DNA from: Dyadobacter linearis
GTDB taxonomy: Bacteria; Bacteroidota; Bacteroidia; Cytophagales; Spirosomataceae
Assembly (NCBI RefSeq): GCF_907165045.1
Contig: NZ_CAJRAU010000005.1
Span: 186,001-250,000, forward strand
Reading direction: 5' to 3'
Length of the DNA: 64,000 bases
Position 1 is the first letter of the stretch, and each line of letters opens with the position of its first letter. The notes under the pieces were generated by a model. It was not told the origin of the DNA, searched no databases, and saw only the letters and a list, made by a program, of their open reading frames with translations. The position numbers and the translations under genes are program-made. Positions 8,632 through 17,521 of the stretch are shown here, one piece after another.

Positions 8632-9228
8632 ATGCAATCGATTGTAGTTTACTGCGGATCTAATATTGGCAAAAAACCGGTCTACGCGGAGACTGCCTAT
8701 GAATTGGGCAAAGAACTGGCTAACAGGGACATCAAGCTGATTTACGGCGGAGGCAATATGGGCTTAATGGGCCGCGTGGCCGACGGTGCGATGGATCACC
8801 AGGGATTTGTGACGGGCATTATTCCCAACTTTCTCGCAAACCTGGAAAAAGCCCACAAGGAGCTTTCCGAACTGCATTTTGTGGATACCATGCACGAGCG
8901 TAAGGCCAAAATGGTCGCTATGTCCGACGGCGTGATTGCGATACCGGGGGGTTATGGCACTCTGGACGAACTGTTTGAAATACTTACCTGGGCGCAGCTA
9001 CGAATTTTCCACGGACCAGTTGGCTTGCTGAATGTAAATGGGTACTACGATTTGTTACTGCTTCAACTCGAAAAAATGGTCGAGGAAGGTTTCTTACATC
9101 CGTTAACTCATCAATTACTGGTGGTTGATAATGATCCTGCGGGACTTTTAGAAAAAATGGAGATATTCCGGCAGCAAAATCCGGAAAATAAGCCTTTGGA
9201 TAGCTCGTTATATGTAGATAACAACTAG
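8632..9228 (+). CDS. LOG-family (TIGR00730) nucleoside 5'-monophosphate phosphoribohydrolase
   Basis: This 198-residue Rossmann-fold protein belongs to the LOG family, whose members hydrolyse nucleotides such as N6-modified AMP to the free base and ribose 5-phosphate. The family signatures are present: IVVYCGSNIG at the N-terminus, YGGGNMGLMGRVADG near residue 40, and the catalytic PGGYGTLDE near residue 105 (PGGxGTxxE). Many bacterial members are labelled 'cytokinin' enzymes by homology only; the natural substrate here is unknown. It is a cytoplasmic protein with no signal peptide. It lies 24 bp after mpl and 14 bp before the next gene, consistent with co-transcription. Confidence 0.9.
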   Translation: MQSIVVYCGSNIGKKPVYAETAYELGKELANRDIKLIYGGGNMGLMGRVADGAMDHQGFVTGIIPNFLANLEKAHKELSELHFVDTMHERKAKMVAMSDGVIAIPGGYGTLDELFEILTWAQLRIFHGPVGLLNVNGYYDLLLLQLEKMVEEGFLHPLTHQLLVVDNDPAGLLEKMEIFRQQNPENKPLDSSLYVDNN

Positions 9229-9242
9229 TTACCTCCCCTTCC

Positions 9243-10820
9243 ATGATGCGTATTTTAGTACTCCTGCTGTTTACCTCAATTTCATTCTGCTCTTACGGGC
9301 AATTGGAAAGTCTTGGAAAAACTGTAAACACCGAATACAACGAAATCAGCCCGATTATTGCGCCCGACGGCAAAACAATCTATTTTTCACGGGTAAGCCA
9401 CCCTCAGAATACGCACGGGCAAAAGGGCAGCCAGGATATCTGGTTTTCTGAGCTTAAAAATGACAAATGGACGCAGGCAAGAAGACTTCCGCCGCCGCTC
9501 AACAAGGAAGATTATAATTCGCTTTACAGCATTACCCCCGACGGCAATACGCTGCTGATCAAGGGTTCTTACAAAAATGGCGTGTACGAAACACGTGGAT
9601 TTTCGACCAGTAAAAAAACTGCAAGAGGCTGGTCAGCGCCGAATAAAATTGAAATTCCAGGCTATACAAAGTTGAGTAAAGGTCAATTTGACTGCGGCTA
9701 CCTTTCTACCGACGGGAAGACTTTGGTCATGTCTTTTAGCGAAAAGAAGAGCAGTAAGGTTGATAATCTCTATGTAAGTTTTAAACAAAAGGATGGCAGC
9801 TGGACGAAACCGATGGACCTTGGAGCGGAAATCAATACAGATGAATTTACCGAAACCACTCCATTTCTTGCCCCTGACGGCGTAACGCTGTATTTTTCGA
9901 GCGACCGGAAAGGCGGCCAGGGGAGCAACGACATTTATTACAGCAAACGCATTGACAAATCCTGGAAACGCTGGAGCCGGCCTGTTAACCTCGGTCCCGC
10001 GATTAATTCCGATGGGTACGACGCCTATTATACCATTTCGGCCCTGGGTGATTTCGCATATATGGTCTCATTTAAGGGTACTGAGGGAAAAGGCGATGTA
10101 GTACGTTTTGACCTTCGCCCGAAGGTGACGCCCGGGGATACCACCGAAGCGCAGATTGCGAATATACCCGCAGCCGATCCGGTTGTGATGATCAGTGGTA
10201 AGGTGATCGATTCGAAAACGGGAAAACCGGTCGAGGCTACTATTATTTATGAAAACCTGGCCGACGGAGAAGAAGTGGGTACGGCGACAACAAATCCAAC
10301 CACGGGTGAATACAAAATCGTCCTTCCTTATGGTCAGAAATACAGCATGCGGGCCGTGGCACCTAATTTTATTGCTGAGGGAGAAAGCGTTGATCTTACT
10401 GACTCGACAGGTGGGGCTGGTAAAAATTTCAGAGAAATCGCTAACAAATCTTTAAAGCTGATCCCGATTGAAGAAGGTCAGATTGTTCGCCTCAACAACA
10501 TTTTCTTCGCTACCGGGAAAGCTACCCTCAACAAGGAATCCTTTCCTGAGCTGGACAGGATCGTGATATCGATGGTTGAAAACAAAACGCTCGTGATCGA
10601 GCTGGGCGGCCACACCGATAATACAGGTAGTGCTGCATTTAACCTCGACCTCTCTCAAAATCGCGCAGATACAGTCCGCGAATACCTGATCGGAAAAGGC
10701 ATTGAGCCCGACCGCGTGGCCAGCAAAGGTTACGGCGAAACGGTACCGGTAGCCAAAAACGATACCCCGGAAGGCCAGCAACTCAACCGGCGCGTGGAAT
10801 TTAAGATCCTTAAGAAATAG
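9243..10820 (+). CDS. OmpA-family protein with PD40 propeller and carboxypeptidase-regulatory-like domain (PorE-like)
   Basis: This 525-residue protein has a signal peptide (MMRILVLLLFTSISFCSYGQ). Next comes a WD40/PD40-type propeller, with repeats such as SPIIAPDGKTIYFSR and TPFLAPDGVTLYFSSDRKGG over about residues 30-290. A carboxypeptidase-regulatory-like beta-sandwich follows (ISGKVIDSKTGKPVEATI, about 310-390). The C-terminal OmpA peptidoglycan-binding domain covers about 410-525 (FFATGKATLNKES, LGGHTDNTGSAAFNLDLSQN, NRRVEFKIL). That domain order is the one described for PorE, the T9SS component that tethers the machinery to peptidoglycan, but the N-terminal TPR of PorE is absent. Location is probably periplasmic or outer membrane. 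A T9SS role is inference from domains only; many Bacteroidota OmpA proteins share this layout. Confidence 0.88.
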   Translation: MMRILVLLLFTSISFCSYGQLESLGKTVNTEYNEISPIIAPDGKTIYFSRVSHPQNTHGQKGSQDIWFSELKNDKWTQARRLPPPLNKEDYNSLYSITPDGNTLLIKGSYKNGVYETRGFSTSKKTARGWSAPNKIEIPGYTKLSKGQFDCGYLSTDGKTLVMSFSEKKSSKVDNLYVSFKQKDGSWTKPMDLGAEINTDEFTETTPFLAPDGVTLYFSSDRKGGQGSNDIYYSKRIDKSWKRWSRPVNLGPAINSDGYDAYYTISALGDFAYMVSFKGTEGKGDVVRFDLRPKVTPGDTTEAQIANIPAADPVVMISGKVIDSKTGKPVEATIIYENLADGEEVGTATTNPTTGEYKIVLPYGQKYSMRAVAPNFIAEGESVDLTDSTGGAGKNFREIANKSLKLIPIEEGQIVRLNNIFFATGKATLNKESFPELDRIVISMVENKTLVIELGGHTDNTGSAAFNLDLSQNRADTVREYLIGKGIEPDRVASKGYGETVPVAKNDTPEGQQLNRRVEFKILKK

Positions 10821-10887
10821 CCAAAGCAGCGACATTCGCAAAAGGCCCGAAATTTTAAAGGTTCTTTAAAAAACAAACTTTTGCCTT

Positions 10888-12102
10888 ATGTCAACCAACA
10901 GGTCCCCTGCGCTTGGATTTATTTTCGTCACGCTTCTCATTGACGTAATCGGATTGGGAATTATTATTCCTGTGATGCCCAAGCTGATCAGCGAACTGAC
11001 GGGCGACAATATCAGCGCCGCGGCGAAAGATGGTGGCTGGCTTTTGTTCGCTTATGCGGCAATGCAATTCCTTTGTGCACCTATCATCGGCGGCATCAGC
11101 GACCAGTTCGGTAGGCGGCCGGTGCTGCTTGCTTCCCTTTTTGGTTTTGGGATTGATTACATATTCCTTGCATTCGCCCCAACGCTTGCTTGGTTGTATG
11201 TAGGCCGCATTATTGCCGGAATCATGGGCGCCAGCTTCACGACCGGCGCAGCTTATATTGCCGATATCAGTACGCCTGAAAAAAGAGCGCAGAACTTTGG
11301 GCTATTGGGCGCAGCTTTCGGTCTTGGCTTTATTATCGGTCCAGTTGTCGGGGGATTGCTGGGTCAATACGGTACCCGCGTTCCCTTTATGGCGGCTGCC
11401 GGTTTCTCTCTCTTAAACTGGCTCTACGGCTACTTCATTTTACCTGAATCACTGAAACCTGAGAACAGACGCAAATTCGAATGGTCGCGCGCAAATCCGA
11501 TTGGCTCCCTTCAAAACCTGAAACGCTACCCGGTTATTTATGGCCTGATCCTGTCGCTAGGACTGGTTTACATTGCGCTTCATGCAGTTCAAAGCAACTG
11601 GTCATTTTATGTAATGGAAAAATTTAAGTGGAACGAGGCGCAAATCGGATATTCCCTCGGTGCGGTGGGTATTCTCAGTGCGTTTGTCCAAGGCTATTTG
11701 ATCAGGCTGATTTTGCCTAAAATCGGTCAGAAACGCGGCATTTATCTGGGCCTGCTGCTTTATGCTGTGGGTTTTATGCTCTACGCTTTTGCAACGCAGG
11801 GTTGGATGATGTATGTTTTCATGGTCCCTTACATATTAGGTAGTATTGCGGGTCCAGCTTTGCAAGGAATCATATCAACACAAGTGGCAGCTAACGAGCA
11901 GGGTGAAATTCAGGGCGCTCTAACAAGCCTGCAAAGTCTGACCTCCATTATCGGGCCTCCGCTAATGACAAATCTGTTTTCTGTCTTCACCGGATCAACA
12001 GCTCCTATATATCTGCCTGGCGCGCCAATGCTGGCAGCCGCAGTGCTGACACTGGTCAGCACAATTTTAGCAAGAAGGAGTTTGAAGAGAAATTTTGATT
12101 AA
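10888..12102 (+). CDS. MFS transporter, TCR/Tet family
   Basis: This 404-residue inner-membrane protein shows about 12 hydrophobic segments in two halves. The MFS motif [15 protein letters not shown] lies between helices 2 and 3 (near residue 70), and the antiporter-type motif [16 protein letters not shown] near residue 145, as in drug/H+ antiporters of the TetA group. The first helix begins [21 protein letters not shown], a classic Tet-family start. The substrate cannot be read from sequence; resistance should not be assumed. Its stop codon overlaps by 4 bp the stop of the convergent oxidase gene, and no terminator separates them. Confidence 0.92.
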   Translation: MSTNRSPALGFIFVTLLIDVIGLGIIIPVMPKLISELTGDNISAAAKDGGWLLFAYAAMQFLCAPIIGGISDQFGRRPVLLASLFGFGIDYIFLAFAPTLAWLYVGRIIAGIMGASFTTGAAYIADISTPEKRAQNFGLLGAAFGLGFIIGPVVGGLLGQYGTRVPFMAAAGFSLLNWLYGYFILPESLKPENRRKFEWSRANPIGSLQNLKRYPVIYGLILSLGLVYIALHAVQSNWSFYVMEKFKWNEAQIGYSLGAVGILSAFVQGYLIRLILPKIGQKRGIYLGLLLYAVGFMLYAFATQGWMMYVFMVPYILGSIAGPALQGIISTQVAANEQGEIQGALTSLQSLTSIIGPPLMTNLFSVFTGSTAPIYLPGAPMLAAAVLTLVSTILARRSLKRNFD

Positions 12103-12710
12103 TACAGCATAATCAGCACAACAAAAACCACCAGCCAGAGCGCGCCTGTAAAGTGCCAGTAACGAGTAAAAAGTTTAATTTGAAGTCGGTTCGGCGGATT
12201 CACACTGTAAACGAAGGCATCTACATAAGCGCGGTTCTTGACAGCTTTTCTGAAAAGGTAGATCAGGTAAAGTACCCCTCCGAACATATGTAGCATATGC
12301 AGGCCGGTTAACAAATAGATAAATCCTTTGGAAGTACTAAGGCTGCTGAAAACTTGCGAATTCACCATTTCCATCCAACCTCCTACCTGCAATGCAATGA
12401 ACATGAGGCCCAAGAACATGGTGGCACCTAGAAATACACGATAATGCAAAAAGCGCTCATTTGCAAAAGCCAGATTCGCTTCGTGAAGGGTGATACTGCT
12501 GAAAAGGATTACTAATGTACTAAGCCAAAACATGTCCGGGAGTGAGTCCAGGTGACTGATGTCCTTGTGAAGGCTTACAAAAAAGATAATAAAGATCGAG
12601 GTAAAAACTAGCGAGCTGCCGATCACGCCCAGCCAAAGCATAAACCCGAGTGGCTCGCGTCGCTTCGTGAAAGGACTTTCCCTTAATTTGGTTGTCGGCT
12701 TTGCACTCAT
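12099..12710 (-). CDS. Heme-copper oxidase subunit III (cytochrome c oxidase subunit 3 family)
   Basis: A 203-residue membrane protein with about five transmembrane segments, in the COX3 family. Family features are the first helix [52 protein letters not shown] and the C-terminal [17 protein letters not shown], with conserved His and Glu positions. It would be part of a terminal oxidase in the cytoplasmic membrane, although it carries no metal centre itself. No other oxidase subunit gene is nearby, so its partner complex lies outside the window. It is convergent with, and overlaps by 4 bp, the MFS gene. Confidence 0.9.
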   Translation of the reverse strand: MSAKPTTKLRESPFTKRREPLGFMLWLGVIGSSLVFTSIFIIFFVSLHKDISHLDSLPDMFWLSTLVILFSSITLHEANLAFANERFLHYRVFLGATMFLGLMFIALQVGGWMEMVNSQVFSSLSTSKGFIYLLTGLHMLHMFGGVLYLIYLFRKAVKNRAYVDAFVYSVNPPNRLQIKLFTRYWHFTGALWLVVFVVLIMLY

Positions 12711-12788
12711 TGCTTTCTCTTTTATAGTCGTGTAGTGTTTAATATAACGGATTACGGGCGAGGCGGAACATAGTGTTCACAAATTAAT

Positions 12789-13598
12789 TTATTGCAACGC
12801 ACCCTGCCAAACTTTGTATCTTTCAAACACTTCTACTAAGTCCTTTTCCTGATCAAAAATTCCAAAAATTGTCGAACCTGATCCGCTCATGGATGCATAC
12901 GCAGCGCCTTGCTTGTACAACTCCGCTTTTATTTCTTCCAAAAGAGGATATTTTTCAAATAGAGTTGCTTCAAAGTCATTCTTAACTATTCCATTCCACT
13001 CAGAAACAGGTAGCCTAAGTACTTCTCTCAGATCTGACCCGCTTGGCTTAGGAACTACACCTGCATAAGCTTCAATTGTCGAGATATGAATACCCGGATT
13101 TACTAAAACAATCCATTTTCCCGCTAATCCTATATCGATTCGCTCAAATTGATCACCTTTGCCGAAACAGTAGGCTGGCTGGTTAAGAATGAAAAAAGCA
13201 CAGTCACTACCTAATCTACGTGCGTAAGAAAGTTGTTTTTCAAAAGATATTTCTAATTCAAACAAATCGTTCAGCGCCTTTATGGCGAAAGCTGCATCAG
13301 CTGACCCGCCTCCTAAGCCAGCGCCTATGGGTATAGCTTTCAGCAAATGGATCTTAACTGGTGGCAAAGGATACTCCTCTGCAATCAATTTATACGCCCT
13401 GACGCATATGTTGTCACTCTGATCTCCCGGAATCGCAATCCCATCAAACTCCACAGAAAACGCCGTGATAGTTGTGATCTCTAACGCATCCTTCCATCCC
13501 ACGGGATAAAAGCAGGACTCAATATTATGGAATCCATCTGGCCGCTTTTCTACAATATTCAGCCCGATGTTTATTTTCGCATTCGGAAAAACTAGCAT
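12789..13598 (-). CDS. ispE: 4-diphosphocytidyl-2-C-methyl-D-erythritol kinase
   Basis: IspE phosphorylates CDP-methylerythritol at the 2-hydroxyl, a step in the non-mevalonate (MEP) isoprenoid pathway. The 269-residue protein is a GHMP kinase. The N-terminal substrate segment is FPNAKINIGLNIVEKRPDGFHNIES, shown here as FPNAKINIGLNIV and RPDGFHNIES. The ATP-binding glycine-rich loop is PIGAGLGGGSADAAFAI near residue 92. The C-terminal GHMP motif is ASMSGSGSTIFGIF. Length is slightly short of E. coli IspE (283) but complete. It begins 10 bp after the M28 peptidase gene on the same strand, so the two are probably co-transcribed. Confidence 0.96.
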   Translation of the reverse strand: MLVFPNAKINIGLNIVEKRPDGFHNIESCFYPVGWKDALEITTITAFSVEFDGIAIPGDQSDNICVRAYKLIAEEYPLPPVKIHLLKAIPIGAGLGGGSADAAFAIKALNDLFELEISFEKQLSYARRLGSDCAFFILNQPAYCFGKGDQFERIDIGLAGKWIVLVNPGIHISTIEAYAGVVPKPSGSDLREVLRLPVSEWNGIVKNDFEATLFEKYPLLEEIKAELYKQGAAYASMSGSGSTIFGIFDQEKDLVEVFERYKVWQGALQ

Positions 13599-13608
13599 GC
13601 TATTCAGG

Positions 13609-15072
13609 TTACTGCTCCCAGCGCCACTCCTGCCCTATTATCAATTCCTCTTTAAGGCCCTGGGAAATAAGGAAATCCCTTGTCTTCTGATCGGACAGTT
13701 TTTTAACACTTATTTTATCGGTATTGGAAAGCGCATACAAATACATGGCGGCAATACGCACTGTCGTTTCCAGTTGCTCTTTATTCACAAGACTGAAATC
13801 GTCGCAGTCGGCGTGGTAGCATTGCAGAACCTCGGGATTAAGATGTCCAGAAAGCCCCGCGATAGGTACGCCTTCCAGCATAAAAGGTTGGTGATCGCTG
13901 TGCAAACCAGCACGGTTGATGATCTCATTCTTATAATTGCCGTCAACCTGGTGGATCGCATTTCCTACATTGGCAAAGAAATCGTTCATTTCATTTCTTC
14001 CAAAAGCGTTAATACCCCTCGGATCATTCGTCATGTCCAGGTTCATCATATAGCTTACCTTCTCTATTCCACCCGATTTTTTCAACTCTCCTACAAAATG
14101 CTTGGAGCCAAGTAATCCCTGCTCCTCGCCCATGAAGAGAACGAATTGAATCGTTTTTTCAGGTTTCACTTTCAGCGCCTTGAACGTTCTTGCAATATCA
14201 AGCACCGCAAAAGATCCGATCCCGTTATCAATTGCACCCGTCGCCAAGTCCCAGGAATCCAGGTGACCGCCAATGATCACCTTTTCATCCGACTTTCCTT
14301 TCAAGGTTGCAATTACGTTTCTCGCTCTGATAGCCTTCGAGGTATTATGCATATCAATGTGCGCCAGCAACGGACCTTCCTCTTTCAGCCATTTGCGAAC
14401 TTCGAATCCACTTTCGTTTGAAATACATACCGCCGGGATAGAAATAATTGCACCCGTTACCGAAGCTGTGCCGGTAAGCAAAATCTGGCCGGGAGCCCCG
14501 TTGACCATAATCACACCGGTCGCTCCGTACTTGATTGCAAGAGCGGTTTTTTCTGATCTGTGCAGATTTTTCTTACCAGTTACGCCTACCAGATTTATAT
14601 TGGCAAGCGCTACTTTTCCTTTAATCTTGTCTTTGACCTGTTCGAAATCTTCTTCAAGCCCGTTACCAACATCCACAATTTCACCCTGCAAATTTGATTC
14701 TTCGGGAGAATGGGCGAGGGAAACGACGGGTACATCTCTGAAATTGTCGCTGCTACCAGGAGCGATCGACAGGGTTACTGTATCACGCATCCAAGCTTCT
14801 ACCTCAAAAGGTTGGTACTTCACATCTGTAAAACCGTAGCTTTTGAGCAGTTTGAAGGCATATTCCTCCGCTTTTTCGCCATTGGCGCTGCCCGTTAGCC
14901 TGTGACCGATTGTTTTGGTCGCATTTTCCAGCGTAGTATAGGCCTTGCTATTTTTCCTTACTTCGCTATCTATGCGTGAAAACGGCTTCTCCCATTTTTT
15001 GTCGGCCGAAGTCGCACTCAACAGCGACAATAAACTCCCCCCAACCAAACAGATTTGTATAAATTTTCTCAT
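13609..15072 (-). CDS. Secreted M28-family zinc aminopeptidase with PA domain
   Basis: A 487-residue exported peptidase with a hydrophobic signal (MRKFIQICLVGGSLLSLLSATSA). The metallopeptidase core has the two-zinc ligands of family M28: GGHLDSWD (His, Asp) near residue 270, GAIDNGIGSFA, GEEQGLLGS (catalytic and bridging Glu), MNLDMTNDP and HSDHQPF. Between the N-terminal part and the core lies a protease-associated (PA) insert, about residues 130-250 (VGVTGKKNLH, AIISIPAVCISNESG). Such enzymes remove N-terminal residues in the periplasm or outside the cell; the specificity is unknown. A perfect CAAATATCT/AGATATTTG palindrome lies 38-58 bp upstream. ispE follows 10 bp downstream. Confidence 0.93.
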   Translation of the reverse strand: MRKFIQICLVGGSLLSLLSATSADKKWEKPFSRIDSEVRKNSKAYTTLENATKTIGHRLTGSANGEKAEEYAFKLLKSYGFTDVKYQPFEVEAWMRDTVTLSIAPGSSDNFRDVPVVSLAHSPEESNLQGEIVDVGNGLEEDFEQVKDKIKGKVALANINLVGVTGKKNLHRSEKTALAIKYGATGVIMVNGAPGQILLTGTASVTGAIISIPAVCISNESGFEVRKWLKEEGPLLAHIDMHNTSKAIRARNVIATLKGKSDEKVIIGGHLDSWDLATGAIDNGIGSFAVLDIARTFKALKVKPEKTIQFVLFMGEEQGLLGSKHFVGELKKSGGIEKVSYMMNLDMTNDPRGINAFGRNEMNDFFANVGNAIHQVDGNYKNEIINRAGLHSDHQPFMLEGVPIAGLSGHLNPEVLQCYHADCDDFSLVNKEQLETTVRIAAMYLYALSNTDKISVKKLSDQKTRDFLISQGLKEELIIGQEWRWEQ

Positions 15073-15109
15073 AGTTCCTGATAAAGGATGTCACCGGTTT
15101 ATTAGAACA

Positions 15110-15130
15110 CAAATATCTGATAGATATTTG
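15110..15130. promoter_or_regulatory. Perfect 9-bp palindrome upstream of the M28 peptidase
   Basis: CAAATATCT-GAT-AGATATTTG has 9-bp arms and a 3-bp spacer. It lies 38-58 bp before the peptidase start, the region expected for its promoter, so it is a candidate operator. The cognate regulator is unknown. Confidence 0.5.
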
Positions 15131-15294
15131 AGCTTACGCAAGATAAACACAAATCAAACTACAATTCGGTCTGTCTGGTTTCATTTGCGAACTTCAATAT
15201 AGAGAATTTTTTCTACAAGCCTGTCTTAGCGAAATCGCTGGCAATTTCAGCTCTCAGATCAGCAATTTTTTTAATTGTAAACTTTACACTTAAA

Positions 15295-15327
15295 ATTGCG
15301 GTTTTCTTTTTCGAGTGGATATTTTTG
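15295..15327 (+). promoter_or_regulatory. Putative promoter of xylulokinase gene
   Basis: ATTG at 15295-15298 is followed after 21 nt by TATTTTTG at 15320-15327, the Bacteroidota -33/-7 pattern. The leader to the ATG at 15390 would be about 55 nt. Confidence 0.55.
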
Positions 15328-15389
15328 TACTTTTCAGTAGTTATATTTAAAAATTATAGTGTTATCAAAGCATTAAATATTCATAGCTA

Positions 15390-16874
15390 ATGTATTTCCT
15401 GGGATTCGATTTAGGTAGTTCTTCTGTTAAAGCATGTCTCATCCAAGCAGATACGGGGGCAGTCGCGGCCTCCGCTTTTTTCCCTGAACGGGAAATGACC
15501 ATTGATGCACCCAAGCCTGGCTTTGCTGAGCAACAGCCTGAAAACTGGTGGAAAAACGCCTGCCTCGCCTCTCAGGCGGTTGTCAGAAAAGCTGGTATTA
15601 AACCAGAGGAGGTAGCAGCGATCGGTATTTCTTATCAAATGCATGGCCTTGTCGTAGTTGATGAACAGCTTAATGTCCTCAGACCGTCTATCATTTGGTG
15701 TGACAGCCGCGCCGTGGAAGTAGGTAACAAAGCGATGGAGGAACTGGGTGAAGAATATGTACTTCCTCATCTGCTCAATTCTCCCGGAAATTTCACGGCG
15801 GCCAAACTTGGCTGGGTGAAGCAAAACGAACCAGACGTTTACGCCAAAGTCTATAAGTTCATGCTTCCCGGCGACTATCTCGCGATGCGCATGACGAAAG
15901 AAGTCGTGACAACGCCGTCAGGCTTGTCGGAAGGTATCTTCTGGGATTTCGTCAACAAACGCCCCGCTGACTTCCTTTTCGATCACTTCGGTTTCGATCC
16001 AAATATTCTTCCAACCGTATTACCCACTTTTTCCGACCAGGGCCGCATTACCGCGGAGGCGGCGGAAGCGCTTGGCTTGAAGCAGGGCATTCCAGTTACA
16101 TACCGGGCGGGTGACCAGCCTAACAATGCATTCTCTCTCAATGTACTCGAACCGGGAGAAGTGGCGGCTACTGCCGGCACTTCCGGAGTTGTGTACGGCG
16201 TGAGTGATCAAATCAAGTTTGATGCCAAATCTCGTGTTAACACTTTTCTCCACGTTAATCCTGTTTCGCAGGAAGATCGATATGGGGTTTTGCTATGCGT
16301 AAATGGAACCGGCAGTTTGAACGGCTGGCTTCGAAATTCCCTTTTCCAGGGGAATATCAGCTATCCAGAAATGAACCAGCTCGCAGCAGCCGCCCCTATT
16401 GGTTCCGACGGACTTTACTGTCTTCCTTTCGGAAATGGGGCCGAGCGGATGTTGGAAAACCAGGACCCGGGCAGCACTTTTAAAGGCTTGCAATTCAGTC
16501 GCCATAATCTCAATCACTACACGCGCGCTTCCCAGGAAGGCATCGTGTTCGCATTATATTACGGAATGGAGATCATGGAAACGGTTGGTGTTTCCCTCAA
16601 AAACATCCGAGCAGGCGAAGCCAATATGTTCCTCAGCCCGGTATTCCGCGAGACTTTCGCCAACGTATCCGGAGCTACGGTTGAGCTTTACAATACCGAC
16701 GGGGCTCAGGGTGCAGCCCGCGCAGCAGGATTTGGTCTGGGTTATTACAAAAACCGCGCTGATGCATTTACCGGCCTGACCGCATTGCAGACCATAGAAC
16801 CGAACACAGAAGCTACTTCTGCTACAAAGGATGCCTACGAAAAGTGGAAAGAAGCCTTAGAAGCAAGTCTATAA
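15390..16874 (+). CDS. xylB: Xylulokinase (FGGY-family carbohydrate kinase)
   Basis: Xylulokinase phosphorylates D-xylulose to xylulose 5-phosphate, which enters the pentose phosphate pathway. The 494-residue protein has the two FGGY ATPase domains. The N-terminal phosphate-binding segment is FLGFDLGSSSVKACLI, and the substrate-side segments are ISYQMHGLVVVD (the QMHG typical of xylulokinases) and RPSIIWCDSRA. The second domain begins near residue 255 with AATAGTSGVVYGV, and the C-terminus has GAQGAARAAGFGLG. The usual xylose isomerase gene (xylA) is not next to it, and a hairpin terminator closes the transcript, so it is probably monocistronic. Another FGGY substrate cannot be excluded. Confidence 0.9.
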   Translation: MYFLGFDLGSSSVKACLIQADTGAVAASAFFPEREMTIDAPKPGFAEQQPENWWKNACLASQAVVRKAGIKPEEVAAIGISYQMHGLVVVDEQLNVLRPSIIWCDSRAVEVGNKAMEELGEEYVLPHLLNSPGNFTAAKLGWVKQNEPDVYAKVYKFMLPGDYLAMRMTKEVVTTPSGLSEGIFWDFVNKRPADFLFDHFGFDPNILPTVLPTFSDQGRITAEAAEALGLKQGIPVTYRAGDQPNNAFSLNVLEPGEVAATAGTSGVVYGVSDQIKFDAKSRVNTFLHVNPVSQEDRYGVLLCVNGTGSLNGWLRNSLFQGNISYPEMNQLAAAAPIGSDGLYCLPFGNGAERMLENQDPGSTFKGLQFSRHNLNHYTRASQEGIVFALYYGMEIMETVGVSLKNIRAGEANMFLSPVFRETFANVSGATVELYNTDGAQGAARAAGFGLGYYKNRADAFTGLTALQTIEPNTEATSATKDAYEKWKEALEASL

Positions 16875-16880
16875 GTTGGC

Positions 16881-16911
16881 GCTGGTCTCATAGTTTCATT
16901 ATGAGACCAGC
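16881..16911 (+). terminator. Terminator hairpin between xylB and ssb
   Basis: GCTGGTCTCATA (16881-16892) pairs perfectly with TATGAGACCAGC (16900-16911) around a 7-nt loop. Only a weak T-run follows. It lies between the convergent xylB and ssb genes and may serve both. Confidence 0.65.
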
Positions 16912-16949
16912 AACTTTACAATATGCTTCGTAACAAGTAGAAGCCCTAG

Positions 16950-17285
16950 TTAAGCACTTACTGCCGCCGCTTTCACATACTCATCAACCTTAAAAGCGAC
17001 GATTTCCGCGACTTTTACGGTTTGTTCGTCCTTATTCTGGTATTGCCGGTAGTTAATGCGGCCTTCTACGACGATCATCTTGCCCTTTTCTAAAAGCGTC
17101 TCACATTTCTGAGCAACCTGTCCCCAGGCTACGATCGCATGCCAGGTCGTGCTTTTTATTTCCTCCTTGTTCTTATTCTGGTAATTCTCGTCTGTGGCCA
17201 GCGAAAAGGTCGCAATTTTTCCGCCTTCAAAGTCTCTGACATTGATTTCACGTCCTACGTTTCCAATCAGTTTTACTGAGTTCAT
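16950..17285 (-). CDS. ssb: Single-stranded DNA-binding protein
   Basis: SSB coats single-stranded DNA in replication, repair and recombination. The start is placed at ATG 17285 (MNSVKLIGNVGREINVRDF), the usual SSB N-terminus, giving 111 residues; a longer frame begins 30 bp upstream. The OB fold is recognisable from KIATFSLATDENY, STTWHAIVAWGQVAQKC and GKMIVVEGRINYRQYQNKD. The acidic C-terminal tip that recruits partner proteins in longer SSBs is absent (it ends VKAAAVSA). This is therefore a short form, possibly a second or specialised SSB of the genome rather than the main one. An inverted repeat (TTGTC-N5-GACAA, 17312-17326 region) lies just upstream. Confidence 0.9.
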   Translation of the reverse strand: MNSVKLIGNVGREINVRDFEGGKIATFSLATDENYQNKNKEEIKSTTWHAIVAWGQVAQKCETLLEKGKMIVVEGRINYRQYQNKDEQTVKVAEIVAFKVDEYVKAAAVSA

Positions 17286-17486
17286 CTTGTTAATGTTTAA
17301 AATGTAATTTGACAATACCGTTGTCTGAACGACAATGCAAATGTGGGGGCAGAGTAAAAAATGATTCGGTTATTAACCATTTATAACCATATAAAAACAT
17401 TTGCAGCCGTTTGCAAATGGATATGGGACTTTGTTGGTCTGACGCGAATTTTACTATATTGCGCCAGTAGAGGTATACACACTGTA

Positions 17487-17504
17487 AAGTCCGGAAGCGG
17501 ACTT
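17487..17504 (+). other. 5'-leader hairpin before the small zinc-finger gene
   Basis: AAGTCCG (17487-17493) pairs with CGGACTT (17498-17504) around a GAAG tetraloop, ending 17 nt before the ATG at 17522. There is no T-run, so it is not a terminator. It may affect translation or mRNA stability. Confidence 0.45.
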
Positions 17505-17521
17505 GAATCAAATAGTCAGAA

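Larger units (their letters stand above)
15073..15389. other. Intergenic control region between M28 peptidase and xylulokinase
   Basis: This 317-bp gap separates divergent genes. It holds a perfect palindrome near the peptidase side (15110-15130) and a good promoter near the xylulokinase side (15295-15327). The stretch between is AT-rich with no convincing reading frame, tRNA or hairpin terminator. Confidence 0.6.

Noticed and set aside
10888..12102. Tetracycline resistance gene
   Set aside because: It belongs to the same MFS subfamily, but nothing in the sequence indicates tetracycline as substrate; such pumps are common housekeeping transporters in this phylum.
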